Source: Acidaminococcaceae bacterium (GTDB taxonomy: Bacteria; Bacillota; Negativicutes; Acidaminococcales; Acidaminococcaceae). Taken from it: a stretch of 64,000 nucleotides of DNA. The stretch covers positions 61,535 to 125,534 of the forward strand of contig JAFQZL010000044.1 in assembly GCA_017405945.1 (NCBI GenBank). The letters run 5' to 3'. Below, one piece after another: positions 25,920 to 34,584 of this stretch. The notes under the pieces were generated by a model. It was not told where the DNA came from and did not search any database. It saw only the letters and a list, made by a program, of their open reading frames with translations. Position 1 is the stretch's first letter. Every line of letters starts with the position of its first letter. The translations under genes and the position numbers were made by a program.

Positions 25920-27665
25920 CTAACGCGCAGCATGTATCTGTTTTATTCCCTCAAAACTAATATCCGCGCCTTTAGCTCTGTATATTTTACTAACCGTGTC
26001 GTTCTCACTCGCGGCAAACGTAACCTCAGCAATATAGCCATCATATTTCAGAACGGTCTGCGGGAAACCCTCAAACGAGAAGGCTGGTTTATTTCCGGGT
26101 GTTATAGGCAGAACTTCAATCCAGCAATTATCTCCTTCTGCATTTTTAAACCAAATCTGTGGGTCAACTCCCGGCATATCACAGTAAGAAAGCAATTGGA
26201 ATCCCTGTTCTTCTATGTAATTTATAACAATTTGTATAGCCCAGTTCCCGAACTCCCAGCCAGATACCTCAACCGGTTCATCAGAACCAAGGCTTATTGG
26301 ATCTACAAATTCTTTGGTTGCAGCATGAATTAAATTCCAGTTTCCTAAAAAAACATTTGCCCCGTCTTTCTTAATGACGGGATAGATACACGGTATCAGA
26401 TTGTTTTCATAGCAAATCTGCCTCAGCATTGCGACTCTTCCCGGGTTGCCAAAGGCAAATTTCCCGTCATCTTCTGTGTTTGCCTGTTCCACTATGACCG
26501 AAAAAATCTGTTGACGATAGGCGAATGCGAAATCTTCAAAATCGGGGCTTGTCAAATCCGTTTTGATCCAACGAAAATCATCCTGTTCATCGTGTACCAA
26601 TCCGGAAAGCTTCTTGAATTTATCATTCAGACGCACCATCGCCTGGTGTCTGTATTGTAAAAATTCCTTACTTGGATCCGGCCGCTCAATGAGATCGTAT
26701 TCTTTTCTTTCAATGATTTCTTCAAATATTCTTGCCAGCTCGGTTTTCCTGGAATTATGGTCTTTTTTGATGGCAAACACAACTTTCTTAAATGCATGAG
26801 CATACGCCGGTTCCGCAAAGATTTCCTTAAACAAATGGGCCACGTGGTGGGGCGGGTTATGAAATGCGCCGCAGCCAATGGCGCCCAGCACCAGGATATC
26901 GACTTCATTGTCAATGGCAATGTTCAGTATGGTGCGAAGTTTATTCCTTGTCACGGCAACCATCGGCGGGGTCATCCACTTCCGTCCGTCCTGCCCCGTC
27001 ACCGTGTCAGGATTGTTGATGCCAGCAACGGCAATAAAGTTAACTTGCCATGGTTTTTCCAGAAAAGGATACCCTTCCGCTTCCGTGCCGCGGAAGATTG
27101 TAACGTCAGGTGAATAAACTCCGCCAAAGTTCCTGTCCATGGGATAGCTTTCCCCGGAACGCTCCACGCCATAGTCGGGCCCGTAATCCCTATACTGATA
27201 TAACGAGCGGAAATAATCGGAGCAACGGAAACAGTATTCTTCCTGCGCGCCTGCTCCCCAGTGCACGCCGCCGCCCGGATTGCTCCGGCTTGCCAGGTTC
27301 AGCACTGCGACTTTTCCCTCATTTTTTTCCACAAAAGCTTTGGCAGTGGCCAGGCAGTCCTGAGACAAAACTTTGTACTCCGTTTTCTCATAACGTTTTT
27401 GTATTGCGGGCTGTTGTTCGCTGCGATACATTTTTGTGTTTTTCGCAATATCGGGATCCAATGCCAGACGGACCGTTTTGATTTGCTTTTCCTTGGTTTC
27501 CGGATCTGTTTTAATAATTTCATAAGAACCTTGCATCGCCGCCTGCACGGTATATTCATAGACCTGTTTGCGTAACGCGTGCAGCATATGAGTATCCGAT
27601 TCCGCTTTGCCAAAAGATGACAACCATTGTTCGGCGTTCCAGGGCTGCAGAAGTCTGTGCTTCAT
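25920..27665 (-). CDS. PARG-like ADP-ribose hydrolase (TIGR02452) with extra C-terminal domain
   Basis: 581 residues from the ATG at 27665, which has GGAGGAA 6 bases upstream. The microbial PARG signature GGG at 131-133 and QEE at 141-143 (catalytic glutamates) are intact, followed by VLGAIGCGAFHNPP of the macrodomain fold. Such enzymes remove ADP-ribose from proteins or poly-ADP-ribose. About 260 residues after the PARG domain form an additional region without a recognised family (contains FEDFAFAYRQQIF and WIEVLPITPGNKP). The typical family length is near 270-300, so this is a fusion. Neighbour: VWA protein on the same strand. Regulation unknown. Confidence 0.85.
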   Translation of the reverse strand: MKHRLLQPWNAEQWLSSFGKAESDTHMLHALRKQVYEYTVQAAMQGSYEIIKTDPETKEKQIKTVRLALDPDIAKNTKMYRSEQQPAIQKRYEKTEYKVLSQDCLATAKAFVEKNEGKVAVLNLASRSNPGGGVHWGAGAQEEYCFRCSDYFRSLYQYRDYGPDYGVERSGESYPMDRNFGGVYSPDVTIFRGTEAEGYPFLEKPWQVNFIAVAGINNPDTVTGQDGRKWMTPPMVAVTRNKLRTILNIAIDNEVDILVLGAIGCGAFHNPPHHVAHLFKEIFAEPAYAHAFKKVVFAIKKDHNSRKTELARIFEEIIERKEYDLIERPDPSKEFLQYRHQAMVRLNDKFKKLSGLVHDEQDDFRWIKTDLTSPDFEDFAFAYRQQIFSVIVEQANTEDDGKFAFGNPGRVAMLRQICYENNLIPCIYPVIKKDGANVFLGNWNLIHAATKEFVDPISLGSDEPVEVSGWEFGNWAIQIVINYIEEQGFQLLSYCDMPGVDPQIWFKNAEGDNCWIEVLPITPGNKPAFSFEGFPQTVLKYDGYIAEVTFAASENDTVSKIYRAKGADISFEGIKQIHAAR

Positions 27666-27847
27666 GTTGGTTTCCTCCATGTAATTATCTTTTGTTTGAT
27701 GCTTACGATTTAGCATTACGATATGAGCAGTATAACCATAATGTCTGTTTGGTTTTTTTCAGCATAATTTGAGTATTCTCTGTTATATATTCGTTTTCCT
27801 GCTTATACTTTTCAAACAATTTTCTGATATTTAATATTTCTAATAAC

Positions 27848-27972
27848 ATTATAGTGGATTTTACAAAAAATTTGGTCGCTTTCGTGGCGACAAACAGGTC
27901 TGCCCCCTGCCCCCTGTTTAAATTATACAAATTTTTACTGTCCGTTTGTCCGTACTTGCAGAAAGGCTGCAA
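27848..27972 (+). repeat. Interspersed two-module hairpin repeat, copy 2
   Basis: Same layout as copy 1: GTCGC-TTTCGTG-GCGAC hairpin, CCCCCTGCCCCCTG run, AAATTATAC spacer, TGTCCGTTTGTCCGTACTTG and GCTGCAA. It fills most of the 412-bp gap between the VWA and PARG genes. Confidence 0.75.
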
Positions 27973-27981
27973 TACCAATTT

Positions 27982-28071
27982 AAAAATCCATGCCGGCCCG
28001 CACGCAATGCGGAGCAGCATGGATTTTTGTTTTTTGCGTTAAAAAAAACCGGACGCTGTTACACGTCCGGT
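27982..28071 (-). terminator. Composite double hairpin (ATCCATGC hairpin plus ACCGGACG hairpin)
   Basis: AAAAATCCATGC (27982-27993) pairs with GCATGGATTTTT (28017-28028), then ACCGGACG (28048-28055) pairs with CGTCCGGT (28064-28071), flanked by A8. It immediately follows the stop of the VWA gene, so the second hairpin is its terminator. The same composite recurs at 34124-34208. Confidence 0.8.
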
Positions 28072-28078
28072 GAGAAGA

Positions 28079-29926
28079 TTAAAACGCATTATGTTTGAAC
28101 GCGTCCATAAGCATTTCCAGTTTCTCTTTGTTCGCGCCGGAGAAGTTCTTATAGAATTCGCTGGTGATCATCACATCCAGGAACTGCTCGTCGTATTCGT
28201 CCAGTTTATCCGAGCCCCGGAGTTTTTCGGAAAGGCAGTAGAGGAAGTAAGCCAGCCGGATATTCTGTGTGCTGTGATTTGTATTGTAAACGGCCGTCTC
28301 AATCTGGGAGCTTTTATCGCTTAACGGTTCTTTAAAACGGATGGACACGGAGCCCAGTTCGTCAGAGTTTGTCAGCACGGGTTTCTGGTATTTCAGGTCA
28401 GAGGAAGCCGTAGGACTTTCTTCCTCATTCATCTCCAGTTCGTAAAGGGCAATGCCGTGCCCGCCGCTGCCGTAGGGTTCGGAGATGACTTTGTCATTCT
28501 TAAAGTCTTCGTGGTTCAGCTGGCGGTTCTCGTACCCCAGCAGCCGGTACGATTTTACGAAGCGGGGATTAAACTCAACCTGCGCTTTCACATCTTTGGC
28601 AACGATATTCGTAAGCGCAATAAAGCGCCGGTTCACAGACTCATCCACGTCGTCCAGATTGTTCACCACGCAGTAGGTTCCGTTGCCATGTTTCGAGAGG
28701 ACTTCCAGGTTGTCGTCCTTGTAGTTGTATAACCCTGCGCCGATGACGGACAGGAACAGGTTGCTCTTTTTCTTTTCTTCGATCAGCCCTTTCAGCCCGT
28801 GCTTGTCCGTAATGCCGAAATTCAGGTCGCCGTCGGTGATCAGGATCACCTGGTTGTTCCAGTCCGGTTTGTAAAACTTTTCCCCGATCGCGTAGGCTTT
28901 TTCAATCCCGGCGGAGCCATAGGTGCAGCCCGTAATCTCAATGCCGAGAACAATGCCCATCAGCTCTTCTTTGGACCGGCTGTCCTTAATTTCAAAACCT
29001 TTTAACCAGGTATGGTCTTTTGTGCTGTAGGTGACCAGGCTGATGCGGTCCCCGGCTTTGAGCTTGCTGAACACGGTCGCGACGGCTTCCTGGGTAACCT
29101 CATTATCATCGTCCATGCTTCCCGATGTGTCCAGAAGCAGGATGATGTTCTGATGTTCCTTTTTCTCCCTGGCGGCCTGGGCGTCAATGAACAGGATCTT
29201 TTTGTTGCCTTTCTTTTCCATCAGTTCCGTGCAGATGGCGAATTTGGCGTCTTCCGGCGCTTCCGCTTCATAATCGAAATAGTTGAGCACTTCCTCAATG
29301 CGCACCTCATCCATGTTGACGCGCCGTCCGGACCGGATCTGGTTAAACACAATGCCCATGGAGGCGTTGCTGGTGGTCATCCGGAACGTGGATGTCGGCG
29401 ACGTGAACACGTTTTTCGCGTCCTTTTCTTCAATGGGTTCGTACGAATCCGTGGATAACGCTTCCATGAGTTCGGAGTCAACTTCATCGGCCATCCAGGG
29501 AGGAATCTCCTCACACGCTTCACAACACATCACCACGTTTTCCTTAACCGCAAGAGAAGGAGCTGCTTTCTTTGCCGCAACTCTTCTGGAAGCAGCACGC
29601 ACAGGAGCGCTGACGCATGGCATGATACCGGCGCCTGAACATCCGAGCAGCCGCTCCTCTTCGTATTCAGGGCGGGGATGCTTCTCCTCGTAAAACGCTT
29701 CTATTGCCTCTCCCGGTGTTTCTTCTTTTCTCTCGTGGAGCCAGGCATACAGTTCCTCCACCACATTCTTCCTGCCAAGCTGTTTCACGAGAAATACCAG
29801 CTTCTCATCACCATAGGTTACTACGCTCAGTACTTTGGCTGCATGTTCGGAATAGCCCAGACCGAGGTAGTATTCATACTTTCTGCGGGTCTCTTTCGAT
29901 TTGTTGATCAGGCGTTTAAACTTCAT
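28079..29926 (-). CDS. VWA domain protein, YfbK-like
   Basis: 615 residues. N-terminal ~170 residues helical and Ala/Glu-rich; VWA_N-type segment FTSPTSTFRMTTSNAS ... EVRIEEVLNYFDYEAEAP (~174-224); von Willebrand A domain with complete MIDAS DTSGSM at 266-271; C-terminal DUF3520-like region (EFNPRFVKSYRLLGYENR, VSIRFKEP). Metal-dependent protein binding, normally to partners in envelope or stress complexes. No signal peptide, unlike Gram-negative YfbK. AGGAGAG 7 bases before the ATG. Possibly linked with the downstream PARG-like gene, though a repeat and hairpins separate them. Confidence 0.88.
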   Translation of the reverse strand: MKFKRLINKSKETRRKYEYYLGLGYSEHAAKVLSVVTYGDEKLVFLVKQLGRKNVVEELYAWLHERKEETPGEAIEAFYEEKHPRPEYEEERLLGCSGAGIMPCVSAPVRAASRRVAAKKAAPSLAVKENVVMCCEACEEIPPWMADEVDSELMEALSTDSYEPIEEKDAKNVFTSPTSTFRMTTSNASMGIVFNQIRSGRRVNMDEVRIEEVLNYFDYEAEAPEDAKFAICTELMEKKGNKKILFIDAQAAREKKEHQNIILLLDTSGSMDDDNEVTQEAVATVFSKLKAGDRISLVTYSTKDHTWLKGFEIKDSRSKEELMGIVLGIEITGCTYGSAGIEKAYAIGEKFYKPDWNNQVILITDGDLNFGITDKHGLKGLIEEKKKSNLFLSVIGAGLYNYKDDNLEVLSKHGNGTYCVVNNLDDVDESVNRRFIALTNIVAKDVKAQVEFNPRFVKSYRLLGYENRQLNHEDFKNDKVISEPYGSGGHGIALYELEMNEEESPTASSDLKYQKPVLTNSDELGSVSIRFKEPLSDKSSQIETAVYNTNHSTQNIRLAYFLYCLSEKLRGSDKLDEYDEQFLDVMITSEFYKNFSGANKEKLEMLMDAFKHNAF

Positions 29927-29965
29927 AACGGTTCTCTCCTTTTTTTAAAATACTGACCTTGCTTA

Positions 29966-30085
29966 AATTATATAAGAAAACCGGATGACCGTGGTCGCTT
30001 ACGAAGCGACAATCTTCTGCCCCCGCCCCTGCTTAAATTTTACAAAATTTCACTGTCCGTTTGTCCGGACTTGGAGATACGCTGC
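29966..30085 (+). repeat. Interspersed two-module hairpin repeat, copy 3
   Basis: GTCGC-TTACGAA-GCGAC hairpin, CCCCCGCCCCTG run, AAATTTTAC spacer, GTCCGTTTGTCCGGACTTGG and GCTGCGG. Lies upstream of the VWA gene. The remaining 30086-30360 has no gene; it contains a GCGGAATTCCGC palindrome and two hairpins. Confidence 0.75.
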
Positions 30086-30249
30086 GGACTGCTCCCTGTA
30101 AAGATCAGTTTATTCAGATACCTGTCTCTGGAAATTTGCATCTTAAACTCCTCGCTTTGCCGTATTCGTAATGGATTTTTTTGCGGAATTCCGCGTTTTT
30201 GTACAATAGAAAAGGGCTGAACAAGGCATCACTGCCATCATGATAACAA

Positions 30250-30278
30250 AACAGCCGCAGAAAATGAATCACGGCTGT
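30250..30278 (-). terminator. CAGCCGC-family hairpin
   Basis: ACAGCCG/CGGCTGT stem, member of the family found also at 36291, 39113, 40743 and 43404. No gene ends next to it now, so it may mark a lost gene. Confidence 0.5.
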
Positions 30279-30322
30279 TCTGTGTAAACATAGGGTAATG
30301 TACATTTTTTTACACATAAAAA

Positions 30323-30346
30323 ACCGGACGTTGTTACACGTCCGGT
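30323..30346 (-). terminator. ACCGGACG-family terminator
   Basis: ACCGGACG/CGTCCGGT with A5 on the left, 14 bp after the stop of the Rpn remnant read on the minus strand. Confidence 0.75.
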
Positions 30347-30360
30347 GATAGAATTAAAAC

Positions 30361-30612
30361 TTAAATCACGGCCACGCCCATGGACTTGGCAAGTTTGCGA
30401 ATGGCGGCCTCAGAAAGTTTGCTGTACTTTATAATCTTTGGAATGGGTTCCCCTTCTTTCAGCATGTCCTTTGCAACACGCTCGTTAACTTCGGCTTCCG
30501 TTTCTCTCCGTTCTTCACGCCGCAACAGTTCAAATTCTCTTTCCTTGTCGTATTCAGTCAGGAACATGGCTTTCACCCCCGCTCGGTTCGCTAACAAAAA
30601 TGCCCGGATCAC
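30361..30612 (-). pseudogene. C-terminal remnant of Rpn-family PD-(D/E)XK transposase, copy 1
   Basis: An 83-codon frame whose sequence MFLTEYDKEREFELLRREE..., a charged coiled stretch and a C-terminal ..LSEAAIRKLAKSMGV, is the usual tail of Rpn (PDDEXK_2) recombination-promoting nucleases. The nuclease domain (normally ~200 residues upstream) is missing and only a GTG could start it. A second copy lies at 34223. Upstream 110 bp are near identical in both copies. Confidence 0.7.
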
Positions 30613-30725
30613 AAAGTTTTATTTTCCTTTCAAAGCACTTATAACCATTGCTGTGAAAAGAAAATCTGGCTCACTGTTATTTTATCACTTTTAATGGACG
30701 TTTGCTATGAAGAATTAGTGAAAAC

Positions 30726-30749
30726 ACCGGACGCTGTTACACGTCCGGT
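30726..30749 (-). terminator. ACCGGACG-family hairpin
   Basis: ACCGGACG/CGTCCGGT, between the Rpn remnant and the AAA_14 gene (stop at 30836). It is the upstream end of the ~430-bp direct repeat unit. Nothing else is seen in 30613-30835. Confidence 0.7.
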
Positions 30750-30835
30750 GAGGGAATTAAAACTTTGTTGACAGGCTATAACTCCATCCCTAACAGATTT
30801 TGTTTTTTAAAATACTAATCGCAGCAAACCGCATT

Positions 30836-32092
30836 TCACATTCCTAAAATACATACAGGATAATACCATGCATCTTCATTGACCGGGCGGATTTTATCAC
30901 AGGTGTCAATGACCAGTCCATTCCGGATCTCCAGCTTATATTTTTTAAGAACACTATAGTTTTTTGTCGGCTTCTTAGGCGTGCTGCCTGTTTTTATTTC
31001 AATCGGGTAAATACCGTTTTGTTGAACATAAATCAAATCAATCTCTTTTTGATCTATATCCCGATAGTAAAACAGGCTTTCTTTCGGATCCTTATTATGA
31101 ACATAAAAATTCTTTATCAGCTCGCTGACAACAAATGTCTCAAAGAAATAACCGCTCATAGCGCACTGCTCCAGCATAGCGGCGTCCGGCCACCTGCAGA
31201 GCCAGGCGCAAAGACCGGTATCCATAAAATACAGTTTGGGTGCTTTTATGATCCGGTTGGATATGTTCGCCATATATGGCTGCAATAAATAAATCAGCCC
31301 TGATGTTTCCAAAATGGAAAGCCATTTTTTACAAGTCCGGACATCAATCCCGATACTGTTGGCTATCGTGTCGTAATGCAGTTCCTGTGCAGTCCGCAAG
31401 GCTATTATCGACAAAAAATTCCGGAACTGCAGCTCGCTGCCGGCACTGATCAGTTTCCGTACATCTTTTTCAATGTAAGTGCTGACATATGACTTAAAGT
31501 AGACCTCCCGATTTGATACGCCGGTTACGATATCCGGCATGCCGCCCCGGAAAATATCACGGAAAACCTGTTGCCGTGTACGATATTTTCCGGTCAGTTC
31601 CTTTTCTCTTTTTAACAGCCGGGCAATCTCCGGATCAAACAGTTTCCCCTCCGCTCCATAGGTTTCCGATTGTGAGAAAGAGGCCATGTCAATCACGCCG
31701 CAGCGTCCGGCCAGAGGATCTGAGATACCCTGCTGCAGTTCAAACCGGTTCGAACCGGTCAGAATATACATCAGCTGTCTATCTTCATTATTTTTAACCC
31801 AGACAAGACGCTGCGTATCAATTACTTTTTTAATCTCGTCAAGCAAAGCAGGCGCTTTTTGGATTTCATCAATAATCAGCGGCCAGCCGTATGTTTCCAG
31901 AAACAGTTTTGGATTTTGGATGGCAAGATTGCGATCCTCCAAATCGTCCAGCGTCACCTTCCGGAAATCGTCCCCAAATATATGGTCAATGGTGGTAGAC
32001 TTTCCGACCTGTCTTGGGCCATACAACACAATGCAGGGAAACGATTTGCTGACTTCCCGTATCATGGGTTCACTGTTACGTGTCACATACAT
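30836..32092 (-). CDS. AAA_14/DUF4143 ATPase
   Basis: 418 residues from the ATG at 32092 (GGGAGAG 8 bases upstream; two codons shorter than the longest frame). Walker A GPRQVGKST near residue 26, LIIDEIQKAP Walker B, TGSNRFEL sensor, and a C-terminal DUF4143 region ending with DQKEIDLIYV...IEIKTG, a PD-(D/E)XK-like core. Common, multi-copy family in anaerobes; the cellular role is unresolved. Flanked upstream by an operator-like repeat (32121-32200). Confidence 0.9.
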   Translation of the reverse strand: MYVTRNSEPMIREVSKSFPCIVLYGPRQVGKSTTIDHIFGDDFRKVTLDDLEDRNLAIQNPKLFLETYGWPLIIDEIQKAPALLDEIKKVIDTQRLVWVKNNEDRQLMYILTGSNRFELQQGISDPLAGRCGVIDMASFSQSETYGAEGKLFDPEIARLLKREKELTGKYRTRQQVFRDIFRGGMPDIVTGVSNREVYFKSYVSTYIEKDVRKLISAGSELQFRNFLSIIALRTAQELHYDTIANSIGIDVRTCKKWLSILETSGLIYLLQPYMANISNRIIKAPKLYFMDTGLCAWLCRWPDAAMLEQCAMSGYFFETFVVSELIKNFYVHNKDPKESLFYYRDIDQKEIDLIYVQQNGIYPIEIKTGSTPKKPTKNYSVLKKYKLEIRNGLVIDTCDKIRPVNEDAWYYPVCILGM

Positions 32093-32120
32093 GCTCATCT
32101 CTCCCTTTTCGATAAAAAAT

Positions 32121-32200
32121 GCATTGCGATGTCGTTTTCATCGCAATGCTATTATAAACTATTTTCCCGATGAAATCAACATCGCGATGTCGTTTTCATC
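32121..32200. promoter_or_regulatory. Operator-like palindrome and direct repeat upstream of AAA_14 gene
   Basis: GCATTGCGATG (32121-32131) and CATCGCAATGC (32139-32149) form a perfect 11-bp inverted repeat. The 17-mer GCGATGTCGTTTTCATC occurs at 32126-32142 and exactly again at 32184-32200. It spans the end of the ORF6N gene and the AAA_14 leader. Confidence 0.6.
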
Positions 32201-32661
32201 AACTCTGATCCTGCGTCCTTCATCAGCGTAATGCCAAAGCATTTCTTCCCGGCATCTTTCAGTGAAGCCCCAATGTGGTACACAATCTTTCTGTCCAAAA
32301 TCAGAAAACGGTCATGAAATACGTTGGTGTATTTTACATCCAGCTGCGGGTACTGTGCGTAAATTCCCTGCTCGGTAAATGCATAAGGTAATTTACGGCG
32401 GCCGCCTTCCTGACCAGAAAAGAAGCCTATTTCCCGTGAAGTCGCAAATTGCGACTTCACCACTTCTATGTCTTCTTTTGTCAACTGAAACATAAAATCG
32501 TCCGGAAATCTTTCTTTGTTGCGTCGCACCTGTTCATTTAATCTTTTTACTTCATAACCGTAAAGCTCCGCCAAATCACTGTCCAACATCACCAGACGCA
32601 TCAAAACGCCTGGCAATTTTTTCATTTGCGTCATACTGTCATTGACAACTGCCTTTTTCAT
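32176..32661 (-). CDS. ORF6N-domain protein with in-frame internal deletion
   Basis: 161 residues from MKKAVVND (chosen because it begins just after the upstream stop). The N-terminal ORF6N DNA-binding domain is present (VMLDSDLAELYGYEVKRLNEQVRRN ... FTEQGI), as in phage antirepressor-like proteins. Immediately after FTEQGIY the sequence jumps to QYPQLDVKYTNVFHDRFLILD, which in full-length relatives belongs at the far C-terminus, about 100-150 residues later. The gene therefore seems to have lost its middle while keeping frame. Its last residues (ELMKTTSRC) are also altered by the 17-bp repeat. Probably non-functional or altered in specificity. Confidence 0.75.
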   Translation of the reverse strand: MKKAVVNDSMTQMKKLPGVLMRLVMLDSDLAELYGYEVKRLNEQVRRNKERFPDDFMFQLTKEDIEVVKSQFATSREIGFFSGQEGGRRKLPYAFTEQGIYAQYPQLDVKYTNVFHDRFLILDRKIVYHIGASLKDAGKKCFGITLMKDAGSELMKTTSRC

Positions 32662-32665
32662 TTTT

Positions 32666-33733
32666 TCACAAATACTGCTGATAATCCTGAAAACACAACA
32701 GCGGTTTATTGTGTTCAAAATCCCAGGTATGCGTAGAGTCTCCGCCGCATACGAAACGTTCCGGGCAGGACACGCAGCGGGAACAGCCGGCTGTACGGTC
32801 CCGTCTGAATATTTGGAAGCGGTTCAGCCATACATCCATAAAGTTATCTGTCCTGATGTTCCCCTGCACTAACTCCTTCCGGTTCTCTATATCCAGACAG
32901 GCGCAGATGTCACCGTTGCTTCGCACGCTGGCAACCAGGATCCCCGCGCCGCACAGAAAGTAATGGTCACGGACCATCCGCTCGTTTTCAACGCCAAGGT
33001 AATGCGAACAACCAAAGGTTACTTCCATGTTGCAGCTCCGGTCATACCTTTTATTGCGTATATATGACAGCAAATAAGCAAACTGGTCTGGTCGCAGCAG
33101 CATGTCTTTTGCTTCGCAGGCGCGTCCGATGGGTTCTACATTGATAGGACGCCAGCCGGTTATGCCCATTTCGCAGAGCAGATTGTACAGCGGGTCGAGA
33201 TCGGCAAAGTTTTCCCGGTGCAGCACCGTCGTAACCTGCGGTTTAAAGCCTGCCTTCTGAAGCGCCTGCAGACCGCGCAGGGCAAGCCGCCAGGCTCCCT
33301 TATGCCGGCGGAGCGCGTCATGGGACTCTTCCATTCCGTCCAGGCTGACAGATACGGTGGACATGCCGGTCTGTTTAAGCTTTAAGGCAACCTCTTCCGT
33401 AATCAGGGTGGCGTTTGTCGTCATGCCCCAGAAGAATCCCCTTTGCCGGACGCGTTTGGCGATAGCAAAAAAGTCCGGATGCAGCAGGGGTTCCCCGCCG
33501 GTCAGGCAGATCATGGGTTTATCAGTCGAAACCGTTGCCAGGGTGGTTTCTATATCGTTGACTGTCAGGGACTGACCTGTGGCGGTACAGTTGCTCCCGC
33601 AATGTTTGCAATTCAGGTTGCAGCGGTTTGTGATTTCAAAAAACAGCCAGCGGAGATGGGGACTCGTCCGCAGATGGTCCCGGTGCCGGGCGAGGTCTTC
33701 CAGCTGCGAGCGTTTTAATTCCTTTACATGCAT
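32666..33733 (-). CDS. Radical SAM/SPASM protein
   Basis: 355 residues. The radical SAM cluster motif CNLNCKHC lies near residue 37, followed by CLTGGEPLLHPDF and a complete barrel. The C-terminal SPASM domain has an extra cysteine set (CGAGILVASVRSNGDICACLD, CSRCVSCPERFVCGG) to hold auxiliary Fe-S clusters, used in peptide modification or anaerobic sulfatase-like maturation. It overlaps the upstream zinc-ribbon gene by 10 bp. No RiPP precursor is evident nearby; the substrate is unknown. Confidence 0.9.
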   Translation of the reverse strand: MHVKELKRSQLEDLARHRDHLRTSPHLRWLFFEITNRCNLNCKHCGSNCTATGQSLTVNDIETTLATVSTDKPMICLTGGEPLLHPDFFAIAKRVRQRGFFWGMTTNATLITEEVALKLKQTGMSTVSVSLDGMEESHDALRRHKGAWRLALRGLQALQKAGFKPQVTTVLHRENFADLDPLYNLLCEMGITGWRPINVEPIGRACEAKDMLLRPDQFAYLLSYIRNKRYDRSCNMEVTFGCSHYLGVENERMVRDHYFLCGAGILVASVRSNGDICACLDIENRKELVQGNIRTDNFMDVWLNRFQIFRRDRTAGCSRCVSCPERFVCGGDSTHTWDFEHNKPLLCFQDYQQYL

Positions 33734-33996
33734 TCTTCTTCACCGGTAGCCGGGGCAGCGCCTCCGCATTTGGGGCAGTACCGTTCGTTATCGATCATCC
33801 GGTTGGTCTCCCACGAGTAGCCGCACCTGGCGCAGGTGTGGGTTCTCTTTACCGGCGGCGGACCGTAGATACAGGCAAAATCTTCTTCTATGTAAGCCGG
33901 TTCCCCCATCGGCGCCCCGCAATATCTGCAGTATTTATCCCCGTTGATATAATTTTCCCCGCAGTTTGCGCAAACCTTGCGCATTGGCGTTTTCAT
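33724..33996 (-). CDS. Double zinc-ribbon protein coupled to radical SAM gene
   Basis: 90 residues from ATG 33996, chosen for AAAGGGGG upstream. Two rubredoxin-like ribbons: CANCG...CRYCG and CARCG...CPKCG, separated by an acidic/proline linker. Overlaps the radical SAM start by 10 bp, implying coordinated synthesis. May be a partner or iron/zinc chaperone for the SPASM enzyme; a precursor peptide role is less likely because the cysteines are spaced as ribbons. Confidence 0.75.
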   Translation of the reverse strand: MKTPMRKVCANCGENYINGDKYCRYCGAPMGEPAYIEEDFACIYGPPPVKRTHTCARCGYSWETNRMIDNERYCPKCGGAAPATGEEECM

Positions 33997-34123
33997 GTAT
34001 TGAATCCCCCTTTCTGTTGCTTGTCTGTTATACAATTCGGCTAAAGTTTATTTTTCCCTGCATCTTATTGCCTGATTCTATTATAGCAAATCACTTGCAA
34101 AAAACTGCGGGACGAACCAGTTT

Positions 34124-34208
34124 AAAATCCATGCCAGCCCGGATGCAATGTGGGAAGCATGGATTTTGATTTTGCGCACAAAAAACCGGACGCTGTTACA
34201 CGTCCGGT
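34124..34208 (-). terminator. Composite double hairpin, second copy
   Basis: AAAATCCATGC (34124-34134)/GCATGGATTTT (34157-34167), then ACCGGACG (34185-34192)/CGTCCGGT (34201-34208). Same order and spacing as 27982-28071. Confidence 0.8.
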
Positions 34209-34222
34209 GAGAAGATTAAAAC

Positions 34223-34435
34223 TTAAAGCACTACACCAATGGACCTGGCAAGTTTGCGAATGGCGTCCTCGGAAAGTCTGCTTATGTCTTTAATTGCATC
34301 TAATGGATAATTCTTTTTCAGCATGTCCTTTGCAACACGTTCATTCACTTCGGCTTCCGTTTCCCTGCGTTCTTCACGCCGTAACAGTTCAAATTCTCTT
34401 TCTTTATCGTATTCAGTCAGGAACATGGCTTTCAC
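34223..34435 (-). pseudogene. C-terminal remnant of Rpn-family transposase, copy 2
   Basis: 70 codons, the first ~35 identical or nearly so to copy 1 at 30361; the tail differs (DAIKDISRLSEDAIRKLARSIGVVL). The upstream ~110 bp and the next hairpin (34585-34608) repeat those of copy 1. A third scrap of the last ~19 bases (IGVVL) remains at about 34619-34637. Confidence 0.7.
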
Positions 34436-34584
34436 CCCCGCTCGGTTCGCTAACAGAAATGCCCGGATTACAAAGTCTTACTTTCCTTTCAAAGCATTTA
34501 TAACCATTGCTGTGAAAAGAAAATCTGGCTCACTGTTATTTTATCATTTTTTACAGATGTTTGCTATGAAGAATTGGTGAAAAC

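Noticed and set aside
27703..28020. 105-codon minus-strand frame upstream of the PARG-like gene
   Set aside because: Its first half is repeat copy 2 and part of the composite hairpin; the last 48 codons might be a small protein but have no ribosome site.
30114..30317. 67-codon frame in the gap 30086-30360
   Set aside because: Runs through hairpins, has no ribosome site and no family.
33724..33996. RiPP precursor for the radical SAM enzyme
   Set aside because: Cysteines have CxxC zinc-ribbon spacing; no leader/core division or Gly-Cys repeats.
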